64,000 bases of DNA from Peribacillus muralis (lineage in GTDB: Bacteria > Bacillota > Bacilli > Bacillales > DSM-1321), in assembly GCF_001645685.2 (NCBI RefSeq), contig NZ_CP017080.1:3711051-3775050 (forward strand), read 5' to 3'. The position numbers and the translations under genes are program-made. Below the pieces are notes generated by a model. It was given only the letters and a program-made list of their open reading frames with translations. It was not told the DNA's origin and made no database searches. Positions 25,834-34,198 of the stretch are shown piece after piece; the stretch's first letter is position 1; the number at the start of each line of letters is the position of its first letter.

Positions 25834-26334
25834 TTGCAATTCAGTATAGGAGTGGAATATGCTCTTCATTGCCTGACTTACTTTGTTGATACTCCTTCGG
25901 GGACAACAATTGGAGTCAAGGAATTAGCAACATTTCAAGGCGTTTCCGAAACGTACCTTTCCAAGATATTCACAAAATTAAAAAAAGCAGGCATTGTGCG
26001 ATCCATGCCGGGGGTTAAAGGCGGCTATGAATTGGCGAAACAACCGAGCAAGATTACTTTTTGGGATGTTATCGCAGCGATTGAAGGAACTCAGCCCTTT
26101 TTCCAATGTGCAGAAATCAGGCAAAAATGCATCTTGCTTGAAGGAAAGGAAAACGACCCCAAGAGCTGTGCACCTTGTACAATCAATGTAGTCATGCTCG
26201 AAGCTGAAGAATTGATGCGCGAACATCTCAAGAGTAAAACCATTGCTTGGTTGAATGAAACGATACTATCCAAACAGAAGGACCAACACGAAGAAGGAGT
26301 CAACTGGTTTCGTGAAGCATTGAACCGTCGATAA
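25834..26334 (+). CDS. Rrf2 family transcriptional regulator
   Basis: A 166-residue regulator with an N-terminal winged HTH (VKELATFQGVSETYLSKIFTKLKKAG, wing RSMPGVKGGYELAK). The C-terminal half has Cys 92, Cys 99, Cys 112 and Cys 115 (QCAEIRQKC and CAPC), a set that could hold an Fe-S cluster or act as redox switches as in IscR, NsrR and HypR. The spacing is not that of classic IscR. AGGAGG seven bases before TTG sets the start. The next gene is an NADH:quinone-type flavoprotein with a matching operator in its promoter, so this is probably a sensor of oxidative, NO or chlorine stress controlling it. Confidence 0.88.
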   Translation: MQFSIGVEYALHCLTYFVDTPSGTTIGVKELATFQGVSETYLSKIFTKLKKAGIVRSMPGVKGGYELAKQPSKITFWDVIAAIEGTQPFFQCAEIRQKCILLEGKENDPKSCAPCTINVVMLEAEELMREHLKSKTIAWLNETILSKQKDQHEEGVNWFREALNRR

Positions 26335-26336
26335 TC

Positions 26337-26366
26337 GTAGCAACGGAACCTTCGTTCCAATGCTAC
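26337..26366 (+). terminator. Hairpin after the Rrf2 gene
   Basis: GTAGCA and GGAAC pair with GTTCC and TGCTAC around a CTTC loop, with a small internal loop. The T-rich run begins about 15 nt later, so termination may be weak. Confidence 0.45.
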
Positions 26367-26398
26367 GCTCCTAACATTTCTAAATTTTTTACCTTCAA

Positions 26399-26427
26399 TT
26401 GCAGATAACAATTATCTATTATATATA
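26399..26427 (+). promoter_or_regulatory. Promoter of the NADH dehydrogenase-like gene
   Basis: TTGCAG (26399-26404) and TATATA (26422-26427) are 17 bp apart. The spacer and -35 are overlapped by the second AGATA-N5-TATCT repeat, so a bound Rrf2 protein would exclude RNA polymerase. Confidence 0.55.
26403..26417 (+). promoter_or_regulatory. Rrf2 operator in the flavoprotein promoter
   Basis: AGATA-ACAAT-TATCT, with 6-bp perfect arms (AGATAA/TTATCT). Same arms and spacing as the repeat in front of the regulator's own gene. Confidence 0.6.
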
Positions 26428-26449
26428 TAATTAAAAGGAGGAATTTATC

Positions 26450-27667
26450 ATGAAACGAATCGTCATTATTGGTGGAGGCTTTGCAGGTGTGTGGAGTGCA
26501 ATAAGTGCTGCAAGGCAATTGCATAAACTACAAATGGAAAATAACGAAGTGGAAGTTGTTTTAGTGAACCGGGATCCTTATTTCGGCATCCGTCCACGCT
26601 TTTACGAACAAAATCCACAAAATTTAAGAATCCCATTAAGCCAGGTGCTGGATCCGGTTGGAGTTCGCTTCATCGAAGGAGAAGTCGGAAAAATCGATAC
26701 CAACGGACAAAAAGTGTTGGTCCAACAAAAAGACGGCCAAATGGATCTTGCCTATGATCGCTTGGTCTTTGCTGCCGGCAGCCAATTGGTGCTTCCTAAT
26801 CTCGCTGGATTACATGAATATGCTTTTTCCACGGATACCTATCAGCAGGCGATCAAACTTGATAATCACATAAATGGGCTGGTTGACTCGGATAAGGTTG
26901 AAGGTAAATATACCGCGGTAGTTGTAGGTGCTGGTTTTACTGGAATCGAGATAGCCTCGGAATTGACTGCCCGCCTGAGAAAAGTGGCAAAGCAGGAAAA
27001 TAAAGAAGCGGAAGTAAGGGTCATACTTGTACAAAGAACATCTACCGTAGCTCCTGACATGGGAGAACAGTCACTCCCGATCGTCGAAAAGGCTTTACGT
27101 GATATGAATATTGAAACCTATGCAAATGAGACAGTGAGTTCGATAGATTCAGAAGGAGTGACTTTACAATCGGGAGGACGGATTCCTGCATTGACGACCA
27201 TTTGGTCAGCTGGTGTCAAGGCAAGCCCATTGGCGGCGGATTTCCCTGTAGAGAAAGATGGATTGGGACGCATGCCAGTCGATGCAAATTTGAAAGTGAA
27301 AGGATTATCTTCCGTCTTCTCTGCTGGAGATACCGCTCTAGCCATGACGGATGAAAATCATGTAGCCTTGATGACCTGTCAGCATGCCATGCCTCAAGGA
27401 AAAGTCGCTGGCCACAACGTTGTGTGCGACTTACTTGGAATCGAGGGAATCCCCTACAAGCAGGAACAATACGTCACTTGCCTTGATTTAGGTCCATGGG
27501 GTGCTCTATTTACGAATGGCTGGGATCGCATTCCGCAATATCAAGGTGAAGATGCGAAAAAAATTAAAATGAATATCAACCAAGCAGTCATTTATCCACC
27601 TTTAACAGGAAATAGGGAAGACTTATTCGAAGCATCTACACAAATCATTCCAGATACAAGAATATGA
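26450..27667 (+). CDS. NAD(P)/FAD-dependent oxidoreductase, type II NADH dehydrogenase-like
   Basis: A 405-residue flavoprotein with the FAD-binding motif VIIGGGFAGVWSA at the N-terminus, the NAD-binding motif AVVVGAGFTGIEIASEL (near 162) and the FAD-contact SVFSAGDTAL (near 285). Family members such as Ndh/YjlD pass electrons from NADH to menaquinone at the membrane. The C-terminus is short of an obvious membrane anchor helix, so a soluble or peripheral enzyme is likely. AAGGAGG precedes the ATG. It is probably repressed by the Rrf2 protein encoded just upstream. The insertion KVAKQENKEAEVRV follows the NAD-binding motif. Confidence 0.88.
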   Translation: MKRIVIIGGGFAGVWSAISAARQLHKLQMENNEVEVVLVNRDPYFGIRPRFYEQNPQNLRIPLSQVLDPVGVRFIEGEVGKIDTNGQKVLVQQKDGQMDLAYDRLVFAAGSQLVLPNLAGLHEYAFSTDTYQQAIKLDNHINGLVDSDKVEGKYTAVVVGAGFTGIEIASELTARLRKVAKQENKEAEVRVILVQRTSTVAPDMGEQSLPIVEKALRDMNIETYANETVSSIDSEGVTLQSGGRIPALTTIWSAGVKASPLAADFPVEKDGLGRMPVDANLKVKGLSSVFSAGDTALAMTDENHVALMTCQHAMPQGKVAGHNVVCDLLGIEGIPYKQEQYVTCLDLGPWGALFTNGWDRIPQYQGEDAKKIKMNINQAVIYPPLTGNREDLFEASTQIIPDTRI

Positions 27668-27685
27668 TGGACTAATCCATAAAAT

Positions 27686-27720
27686 AAAACGGCGGAAGTT
27701 TGTACTCTTCCGCCTATTTT
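27686..27720. terminator. Bidirectional terminator
   Basis: GGCGGAAG pairs with CTTCCGCC, extended by AAAA/TTTT flanks, with an 8-nt loop. It lies between the convergent ends of the flavoprotein and MerR genes. Confidence 0.8.
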
Positions 27721-27735
27721 CCGATCAAGGAACCC

Positions 27736-28473
27736 TTACTTTCCTTTCATTTCAGCAAAGTGTCCCATCGCTTCACACATGAAGCGGGCTAAACCATCGC
27801 CATATTGGTCGATATTTTTCGTAAAGCGCTGGTCATCGACGTACATTTGCCCTAATCCTTTGAAGGCGTCAAGCGAATATGTGCCAAAGTTATGGTTCAA
27901 ACAGTCATACCATTCTTTAATGGCTGTCTGCGCCTCCCCCGACTGAGGAGAGACCGAACGGATCGACGCAAGTTTTGTATAAATTTCCGAAACGGCTTGT
28001 TGGGCGTCTTTGGACAAGCCCGCCACTTTCGCATTCGAAGCATCGACAGCTTCATTGCCCCATCGCCTGCGTGCCTCCTCTTCATATGGATTATGACTGA
28101 AGTCGAACCCTTCAAATTTTTCTTTATCCGTCATTTGGATTTCCCCTTTCATATGCTTAATCGTCTTATCCACCGTATTGATCAATTTATCCAGTTGACT
28201 GCGCTTCCCGATGAGCATTTTTTGATGCTGCCTCAACGCTGCCTGCTTATCAAACGAGGAGCTGCTGGTCATTTGTTTGATTTCCTTTAAAGGCATGCCA
28301 AGTTCCCTGAAAAACAGGATTTGCTGCAGCATCTCCAGATTTTCATCCGAATAGAGCCGATAACCGGATTCGGTTGTTTCCTCTGGCGATAATAACCCGA
28401 TTTCATCATAATAATGCAGGGTACGCACACTGATGCCGACTAGATCAGCCAGTTCTTTCACCTTCATTGCCAC
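27736..28473 (-). CDS. MerR family regulator with TipAS effector domain (Mta/TipAL-like)
   Basis: The N-terminal MerR HTH (VKELADLVGISVRTLHYYDEIG) is followed by a dimerisation coiled coil (about 75-110). A TipAS antibiotic-recognition domain comes from about 115, with NPYEEEARRRWGNEAVDASN. Such regulators bind drugs and activate export or drug-binding genes. AGGAGGT eight bases before GTG gives MAMKVKEL. The promoter has the stretched 19-bp spacer typical of MerR targets, with a dyad inside, so the gene most likely activates itself. No pump gene is adjacent. Confidence 0.9.
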   Translation of the reverse strand: MAMKVKELADLVGISVRTLHYYDEIGLLSPEETTESGYRLYSDENLEMLQQILFFRELGMPLKEIKQMTSSSSFDKQAALRQHQKMLIGKRSQLDKLINTVDKTIKHMKGEIQMTDKEKFEGFDFSHNPYEEEARRRWGNEAVDASNAKVAGLSKDAQQAVSEIYTKLASIRSVSPQSGEAQTAIKEWYDCLNHNFGTYSLDAFKGLGQMYVDDQRFTKNIDQYGDGLARFMCEAMGHFAEMKGK

Positions 28474-28500
28474 TGTGTGTTACCTCCTTTCGTGTCTTTT

Positions 28501-28531
28501 ACTTTAAGGTATTACGCAACGTGAGGGTCAA
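28501..28531 (-). promoter_or_regulatory. MerR-type promoter with 19-bp spacer
   Basis: On the minus strand TTGACC (28526-28531) and TAAAGT (28501-28506) are separated by 19 bp rather than 17. The spacer holds ACGTTGCGT, a dyad like that in Mta/TipA operators. MerR proteins untwist such promoters to activate them. Confidence 0.65.
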
Positions 28532-28631
28532 ATGGGAAAACGAAAATTCTCCGCCCAATTTGAAAAGACGATCCTTCCTAATGAAGAATCGCACGTTTAC
28601 TCGTGAGTTACATTATATGGTTCAAGTTTTA

Positions 28632-29456
28632 TTATTTCCTCCAATGATCGGGTCTACTTAGTGAGAGCGGTAATTTGGTCTTCATATCTCCTTTGGCCGA
28701 GTTAACCTGTGCTTGTGTGGTAAAGAAACTTCCCGTGAGATCGGCACCGCTTAAATCAGCGTCCCTGAAATCTGCTCCGATAAGATCCGTTATTCTCATG
28801 TCCGCTTCCCTGAGGTCAGATGCGATCAACAAAGCTCCTCTAAGGTTAGCTCCCCTAAGGTCAGCCCCTCGCAATTTTGCACCAATAAGGTCACTACCCC
28901 TACCTATTTTGTTTTGTTTTTTTTGATTTTTCTTGAATGAAAACTTTGCACGTACCAGTTCACTTGTGCTCAGAAGTAAATCGTTAACGATCGCTCTATG
29001 AACTGGTACATTAAGGTCCATGATAGACTTTGGGTTTTGCTTGGTGAGATTTTCCGTATCTTCAAAAGCAATCTGCAGGTCTTGATGAAGAGGTCTCGCA
29101 TCAGCTAGATTCAGGGCTTCATGTAAGTAGCAAAGCATTTCATGCAGTTGTTGCATAATAGGAAATACATCGAACATTTCCTTTGCTGAAGCTGGGTTGT
29201 TCCTCCAATCGTTTCCACCATAAGTGAGTTGAGATACCTTTTGACCGGCACCAAAGCATTCATAGACCGTGCAGCCTCGAAATCCTTTTTCCCTGAGATT
29301 TTTATGGATACCGCAACGATAATCTGATCGCAGGTTTGAACATGGAGTACCTCCGTCTTTATTAAATGCAAAATCAGCAGACGTTGCATAAGGCAAAGCT
29401 ACACAGCACAAACCGAAACAATTCTCACAGTCTGCGCGTAAATGTTGATTAATCAC
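28632..29456 (-). CDS. Pentapeptide-repeat protein with Cys-rich N-terminal domain
   Basis: A 274-residue protein with two parts. The N-terminal 70 residues are Cys-rich (CENCFGLCC, then single Cys near 39, 48, 62 and 67), probably a metal-binding fold. The C-terminal part (about 188-246) is a run of pentapeptide repeats of the A(D/N)LRG type, such as GADLRGANLRGALL and GADFRDADLSGADLTG, which form a right-handed beta-helix. The fusion is recurrent in Bacilli; function is unknown. AAAGGAAGT precedes a GTG start. Pentapeptide proteins of the Qnr group protect gyrase, but nothing here shows that role. Confidence 0.8.
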   Translation of the reverse strand: MINQHLRADCENCFGLCCVALPYATSADFAFNKDGGTPCSNLRSDYRCGIHKNLREKGFRGCTVYECFGAGQKVSQLTYGGNDWRNNPASAKEMFDVFPIMQQLHEMLCYLHEALNLADARPLHQDLQIAFEDTENLTKQNPKSIMDLNVPVHRAIVNDLLLSTSELVRAKFSFKKNQKKQNKIGRGSDLIGAKLRGADLRGANLRGALLIASDLREADMRITDLIGADFRDADLSGADLTGSFFTTQAQVNSAKGDMKTKLPLSLSRPDHWRK

Positions 29457-29490
29457 TACTTACACTTCCTTTTATGTAAAAAACTTCAAT

Positions 29491-29949
29491 TCACCTAGTC
29501 AATAGCTTCTCCCACTCTTCCAATGAAAGCTTGTCCGTCCTCTGCTTATACGCGTCAGGGACTTCAACATAACACATCAATTCCAAGCTATTGCCATCCG
29601 GATCTTGAAAGTAGACAGAGGCATTCCCTTGTTGAGGGCGAACAAAAGGTTCGATAGTCTTCCTTCCTCCAAAAGGTACCACTTCTATTTGCAGGGATTG
29701 GAGCCAAGCCATTGCATGCTTCATATTTTCATAAGTGACCCGAAAGGCGATATGCCTTAATGAGGGGTGATAAGGGGTTTTGTATTCTTTTCCCTCCCAA
29801 AGACCGACCCAGCTTTTGTTTTCCTCGATCCAAAAGAAGGCCGTTTCTTCATCCCTCCAAGCAAGCTTCAAGCCTATTTTCTTATAAAAATTAATGGAAA
29901 CGTCCAAATCTTTGACTGGTAAGTGAGCTTCGTATAAACCTTCTATCAT
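29491..29949 (-). CDS. VOC family (glyoxalase/fosfomycin-type) protein
   Basis: A 152-residue metal-dependent vicinal-oxygen-chelate protein with two beta-alpha-beta-beta-beta modules. Likely metal ligands are His in EAHLPV (near 9), His in LRHIAFRV (near 70) and Glu in DGNSLELMCY (near 125). The sequence FQDPDGNSLEL is the family hallmark. The gene overlaps the AAC(3) gene by 4 nt and is co-transcribed with it. The substrate is unknown; resistance to fosfomycin or bleomycin is only one of several options for the family. Confidence 0.85.
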   Translation of the reverse strand: MIEGLYEAHLPVKDLDVSINFYKKIGLKLAWRDEETAFFWIEENKSWVGLWEGKEYKTPYHPSLRHIAFRVTYENMKHAMAWLQSLQIEVVPFGGRKTIEPFVRPQQGNASVYFQDPDGNSLELMCYVEVPDAYKQRTDKLSLEEWEKLLTR

Positions 29950-30779
29950 CGTGTACGATCCTTTCTCGTTTGGATTTTGGAATCAAACTGATTTAACCAT
30001 TTTTCAGCATAATCCACAGCCTCTTTAATGGAAAAAAGACGGCAACAAGCTGAACCCACTTTCCCTTCTTTCAATACATACTCTCTTTTGTAAGATTCGC
30101 CGACCTCCGCAAAAAGCTCTTCCCTGAATTCAAGCTCTTGATATTCCTGCCAAACCCGATTCCCTTCCACTAATACGGGAGCGCCCAAGCTAATCACTTG
30201 TTTATGATCTATCCTATATTCAGCAAGGTGGAAACACGTCGCACTGTCGACTTGGGCCCCTAATTGCAAAACATAGGAATCACGATCATACAGTTTTCCT
30301 AGAGGAGATTGTTCACCTAGCCCAAATTCCATGGCATGCGGGTGAAGGATTTCCTCCTTATCCTTTCCCCAGGCTGTAAATGAATAGTTTGGGTGATCAC
30401 TTCTTTCAACTCCTGGGAAAGATCTGAACAATTCCGCTATTTGCCCCAATGCTTTTGTAACAGGGGTATATTGAGGGTCATAGGCAGGCATGCTTTCTCT
30501 TATGACCTTCCACCACGCTTCTGGAACAGGTGGATTCCCCCATCTTGCAGGATCGGATAGTTCGACGGATTGAGAAGGCATGACGATGGTCCCTTCTTCG
30601 GTGACCACTTCCATTAAAGCCTGAATCACCGCAGTCGCTCCCCCATTCACCCATCCTATAGAGGATAAAGAGGAATGGACGAGTATTGTCATTCCTCGCT
30701 CGACTCCCATATTTCGTAAATCCGCTGCAATCGACTGCTTCGTTCTCGGGTATTTAGTATGTTCTATCACCATTTCCAT
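29946..30779 (-). CDS. AAC(3) family N-acetyltransferase (YokD-like)
   Basis: A 277-residue enzyme with the antibiotic acetyltransferase fold: the N-terminal ILVHSSLSSIGWVNGGATAVIQAL, MPSQSVELSDP, and the SPLGKLYDRDSYVLQLGAQVDSATCFHLAEY core. Family members acetylate the 3-amino group of aminoglycosides, but many chromosomal Bacillus versions act on other amines, so resistance cannot be concluded. AGGAG fits the second ATG best. It forms a two-gene unit with the VOC gene downstream, and a GNAT gene lies just upstream. Confidence 0.85.
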   Translation of the reverse strand: MEMVIEHTKYPRTKQSIAADLRNMGVERGMTILVHSSLSSIGWVNGGATAVIQALMEVVTEEGTIVMPSQSVELSDPARWGNPPVPEAWWKVIRESMPAYDPQYTPVTKALGQIAELFRSFPGVERSDHPNYSFTAWGKDKEEILHPHAMEFGLGEQSPLGKLYDRDSYVLQLGAQVDSATCFHLAEYRIDHKQVISLGAPVLVEGNRVWQEYQELEFREELFAEVGESYKREYVLKEGKVGSACCRLFSIKEAVDYAEKWLNQFDSKIQTRKDRTR

Positions 30780-30824
30780 CATTTCGTCTCCTAAACTTTT
30801 TGTCCGTGTCGGGTGTGCTGTCCA

Positions 30825-31337
30825 CTATAGGTTCTTTCTATAATGGTAGAGTGTTATCTTTTGACTGGTATCTTCACTCATTTCCTCACTAACCGATATT
30901 CGTTCAAAGCCATTCTTCGCCAATACCTTTTGGGAGGCAATATTGACGTTTGTCGTTTTGGCATGAAGTTGATTCACCTTCATTTCCGGTGCCAGTTTAA
31001 TCAAAAGCTGTAGAGCCTCGTTTGCTATCCCCTTTTTCGTAAACGCTTCACCAATTCGGTACCCGACATGAGCCGTACCAAGAATGGGGTTGATATCCAC
31101 AAGATTAATCCTGCCGACGATTGTTCCTGCGTCTTCCTTGATTAAATAACAAGAACAGGCAGCATCCTCTTGTTCTTTCAATAAGTCCCTATGCCTGATT
31201 TCAAACGTATCAACGTTATAATAATCATCCCCCCGACCCGCGATCGTTTGCTCGAAAAACGCTCGATTCTTGCACTCAAAAATATATAATTCTTTTGCAT
31301 CCTCTTCATTTAGCTTGTCAATGTATACATTCATCAT
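30825..31337 (-). CDS. GNAT family N-acetyltransferase (RimJ/RimL type)
   Basis: A 170-residue acetyltransferase. The acetyl-CoA binding loop is in GYRIGEAFTKKGIANEALQLLI (near 92-113), and a conserved C-terminal segment ASQKVLAKNGFERIS marks the RimJ/RimL branch. Such enzymes acetylate protein N-termini or small amines. AAAGGA seven bases before the ATG sets the start. It lies on the same strand upstream of the AAC(3)/VOC pair with a 45-nt gap and may be in the same transcript. Confidence 0.85.
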   Translation of the reverse strand: MMNVYIDKLNEEDAKELYIFECKNRAFFEQTIAGRGDDYYNVDTFEIRHRDLLKEQEDAACSCYLIKEDAGTIVGRINLVDINPILGTAHVGYRIGEAFTKKGIANEALQLLIKLAPEMKVNQLHAKTTNVNIASQKVLAKNGFERISVSEEMSEDTSQKITLYHYRKNL

Positions 31338-31587
31338 CCCTTCATCCTTTCATAAAAGCACTACACAGCATATGTGCCTAATATATTATTCAAGAAAATC
31401 AATAACTTATCCTTCCTGAGAAATATATAATGGAAGATTTGTAAGTAGTTTAATGATGCAAACATGAATTACTTGAAAAGTCAAAAATAAATTATTTTCT
31501 TCTGGTAAAAAATCAATGGTTGATGTATCATTGTCTTCAAGTATTTATTATTCATATTAGATTAATCGGAATTAGGAGGAATATAGG

Positions 31588-32976
31588 ATGATAGGTTACG
31601 TGTTTTTAAATCTTGCCATAATGCTCATTCTTTTAGGCGTTTTGTTCTACATGAATAAGAAACACATCTCTTTTACAAAAAGGGTCTTTACCGGGCTTGG
31701 ATTAGGGATTGTGTTCGGACTTCTCTTACAGTATTTCTATGAACCGCAGTCAGACGCAATCGTTAAATCGGTCGATTGGTTTAACATTGTCGGCTCAGGC
31801 TATGTGAAATTCCTGCAAATGATCGTCATGCCGCTTGTATTCATCTCGATCTTGTCTGCATTTACAAGATTGAAGCTAACGAGCAACATCGGTAAAATCA
31901 GTGTTCTGATCATCGGAATCCTGCTCGGCACCACTGCGATTGCTGCAGCGATCGGGATCACTTCGGCAACCGTTTTCAACTTGGAGGCAGTGCAGATCGA
32001 GCAAGGCGAAGCGGAATTAAGCCGCGGAGATCAAATATCGGAGACATACGGAACCATTCAGGACAAAACGATGCCACAGCAAATCCTTGAATTGATTCCG
32101 GCAAATCCGTTCCTTGATCTAACGGGGGCACGTCCGACATCAACGATTTCCGTCGTGATTTTTGCTGCATTTCTTGGTATGGCCTATTTAGGGGTCAAAA
32201 GAAAGCAGCCGGAACATGCTGAATTCTTCGCAAAAATAGTGGATACATTGCATAGCATCACCATGCGCGTCGTAACGCTGATCCTGCGTTTAACACCATA
32301 CGGCATCTTGGCGATCATGACGAAGACTGTAGCGACAAGTGATTTGGACGCGATCTTGAAATTAGGGAAATTCGTCGGTGCCTCCTATGTGGCCCTGATT
32401 GTCATGTTCCTCATCCATTTGTTATTGCTGACGCTTGCCGGCTTGAACCCAATGGTATATTTGAGGAAAGCCTTCCCTGTTTTGTCCTTTGCCTTCACGT
32501 CAAGAACGAGTGCAGGTGCTCTGCCATTGAACATCCAAACACAGAAACAGCTAGGTGTATCCGAAGGTATTGCCAACTTTGCCGGATCGTTCGGCTTGTC
32601 AATCGGCCAAAACGGCTGTGCCGGCATCTACCCGGCCATGTTAGCGGTCATGATCGCCCCGACAGTGGGCATCAACCCGCTTACCCCATCCTTCATTGCC
32701 ATGTTGATCGCGGTTGTAGCGATTAGCTCGTTCGGAGTTGCCGGAGTAGGCGGAGGAGCAACATTCGCTGCCATTCTAGTTTTATCCGCAATGAACTTAC
32801 CAATCGCCTTGGCGGGTCTATTGATTTCCGTCGAACCACTGATCGATATGGGAAGAACGGCCGTGAATGTCAGCGGCAGCATGACTTCAGGTATCCTGAC
32901 AAGTAAAATCACGGGAGACCTTGATAAACAGCAATTCAGCCAAGAATCTTCCTTGGAAGTGGAAGCTGAAATGTAA
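31588..32976 (+). CDS. tcyP: L-cystine symporter TcyP
   Basis: A sodium/proton-coupled symporter of the DAACS family, 462 residues with about 8-10 helices. It matches TcyP in length and in landmarks such as GSGYVKFLQMIVMPLVFISI (near 71-90), TSRTSAGALPLNIQ and GQNGCAGIYPAMLAVM. The role is uptake of cystine as sulfur source. AGGAGG precedes the ATG. The AT-rich leader contains TAATCGGAATT (31563-31573), which resembles the end of CymR sites found before Bacillus cystine genes; I give that low weight. It shares its terminator with the convergent HAAS gene. Confidence 0.92.
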   Translation: MIGYVFLNLAIMLILLGVLFYMNKKHISFTKRVFTGLGLGIVFGLLLQYFYEPQSDAIVKSVDWFNIVGSGYVKFLQMIVMPLVFISILSAFTRLKLTSNIGKISVLIIGILLGTTAIAAAIGITSATVFNLEAVQIEQGEAELSRGDQISETYGTIQDKTMPQQILELIPANPFLDLTGARPTSTISVVIFAAFLGMAYLGVKRKQPEHAEFFAKIVDTLHSITMRVVTLILRLTPYGILAIMTKTVATSDLDAILKLGKFVGASYVALIVMFLIHLLLLTLAGLNPMVYLRKAFPVLSFAFTSRTSAGALPLNIQTQKQLGVSEGIANFAGSFGLSIGQNGCAGIYPAMLAVMIAPTVGINPLTPSFIAMLIAVVAISSFGVAGVGGGATFAAILVLSAMNLPIALAGLLISVEPLIDMGRTAVNVSGSMTSGILTSKITGDLDKQQFSQESSLEVEAEM

Positions 32977-33026
32977 GTGTAAAGGCACCAAACCTCCCCT
33001 TGAGGAAGTTTGGTGCCTTTACACTT
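32975..33026. terminator. Symmetric bidirectional terminator containing both stop codons
   Basis: A perfect 19-bp stem (32975-32993 with 33008-33026), extended by one more pair so that the TAA of tcyP and the TAA of the minus-strand gene lie at the outer ends of the two arms. Confidence 0.85.
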
Positions 33027-33786
33027 ACACTCTTTTCAATTTTTTCAGCGTAATTCCACAATAAAGCAGGATGCCGAGCATCGTTATCAGGCTGCTCAAA
33101 ACCAGCTTTAAACTTTCCTGATAATCGGTATTGTCCATCATAAGACCGGGTCCAAAAAGAAGGATGGGGATGATGATAGAAATCCACGTTTTACTCCATA
33201 GGGATAAAATGATGAATATCGAAATGGCTGCTATCAAAGCCACAACGTTACCTGTATTTTCAAGTTTTACAAAAGGGGTGCCATATATTCCACTGAGAAT
33301 GACGACACTTGCAAACAATGCGATCGAAATGATGCCTAGGGAGAATAGGAGGACACTTTGCCTTACCATGGATAATGTGTGACTTGCCAAATACCTGAAA
33401 GAGATCAGATAAACCACGATTGAAAGAAGTCCGGCCAAAGGATAGCCAATGAGCTCCAAAAATGAAAATTCGATGCCGCCATTCAGAGCTCTATCCATTA
33501 CCAAATAGGAAGCTGCACCGAATAAAATCATTACGATATATTTTAGATAGCCCTTGAAATCAACCGGCATTTCAGCAGAAATTTGCTCCATATATTCTTT
33601 TGGGCTGCTGCCTACAATATGTTCGACACTCTTATCTTTTCCCTCAGCCTCTAAAAGGTGAACCCCCAGTTCCTCCACGATTTCCTCGATTTCATCCGTA
33701 TTCTTTCCATTTGCAATAAGGTATAACCTGAGATTTTCCAAGAAATGCCGACTATCCTTGGACAATGGTGTATTCACATCAAGCAA
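33025..33786 (-). CDS. HAAS-domain membrane protein
   Basis: A 253-residue protein. The N-terminal 60-70 residues are a soluble helical domain (FLENLRLYLIANGKNTDEIEEIVEELGVHL) like the HAAS signalling domain. Six hydrophobic helices follow up to the C-terminus. GGGAGG nine bases before TTG gives MLDVNTPLSK. HAAS proteins are usually encoded next to a PadR regulator; none is present here. Function is unknown. The gene is just downstream of repeat array locus 2. Confidence 0.7.
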   Translation of the reverse strand: MLDVNTPLSKDSRHFLENLRLYLIANGKNTDEIEEIVEELGVHLLEAEGKDKSVEHIVGSSPKEYMEQISAEMPVDFKGYLKYIVMILFGAASYLVMDRALNGGIEFSFLELIGYPLAGLLSIVVYLISFRYLASHTLSMVRQSVLLFSLGIISIALFASVVILSGIYGTPFVKLENTGNVVALIAAISIFIILSLWSKTWISIIIPILLFGPGLMMDNTDYQESLKLVLSSLITMLGILLYCGITLKKLKRV

Positions 33787-33838
33787 CGCTACATTCCTCC
33801 CTTGTTCTTAACTATTTGGTTTACATTGACACTCAGCC

Positions 33839-34098
33839 GATTTCACCATATTCTGAGATTTAACCGCCAAACTTTTTGATTCATCTGCAAATTTTGAGAT
33901 TTATCTATCAAACTCACTCTTTTATCTTCGAATTTTGAGATTTATCCACCAAACTCACTCTTTTATCTACGAATTTTGAGATTTATCCACCAAACTCACT
34001 CTTTTATCTACGAATTTTGAGATTTATCCACCAAACTCACTCTTTTATCTACGAATTTTGAAACTTATACGCCAAACTTTTTGATTTATCTACGAAAT
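33839..34098 (+). repeat. Intergenic 20-21 bp repeat array, locus 2
   Basis: About 12 units. The core alternates GATTTATCCACCAAACTCAC-type and TTTTATCTACGAATTTTGA-type units with an exact 41-bp period (33937, 33978, 34019). The outermost units at both ends share GCCAAACTTTTTGATT (33866-33881 and 34071-34086). It lies between two minus-strand genes, with units again opposite to transcription. No other feature was seen in this 410-bp gap. Confidence 0.85.
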
Positions 34099-34198
34099 GC
34101 GTAAGATTCCCAATCTGACCAAGCTCCGACCACTTTTATCTTTCGTTAACTAAGCTTCACTTGTGCATTTCCAGCTAATCGCCTAAATAAGATTCCAT

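Noticed and set aside
27892..28290. 132-codon frame antisense to the MerR gene
   Set aside because: Low-complexity shadow of a well-supported gene.
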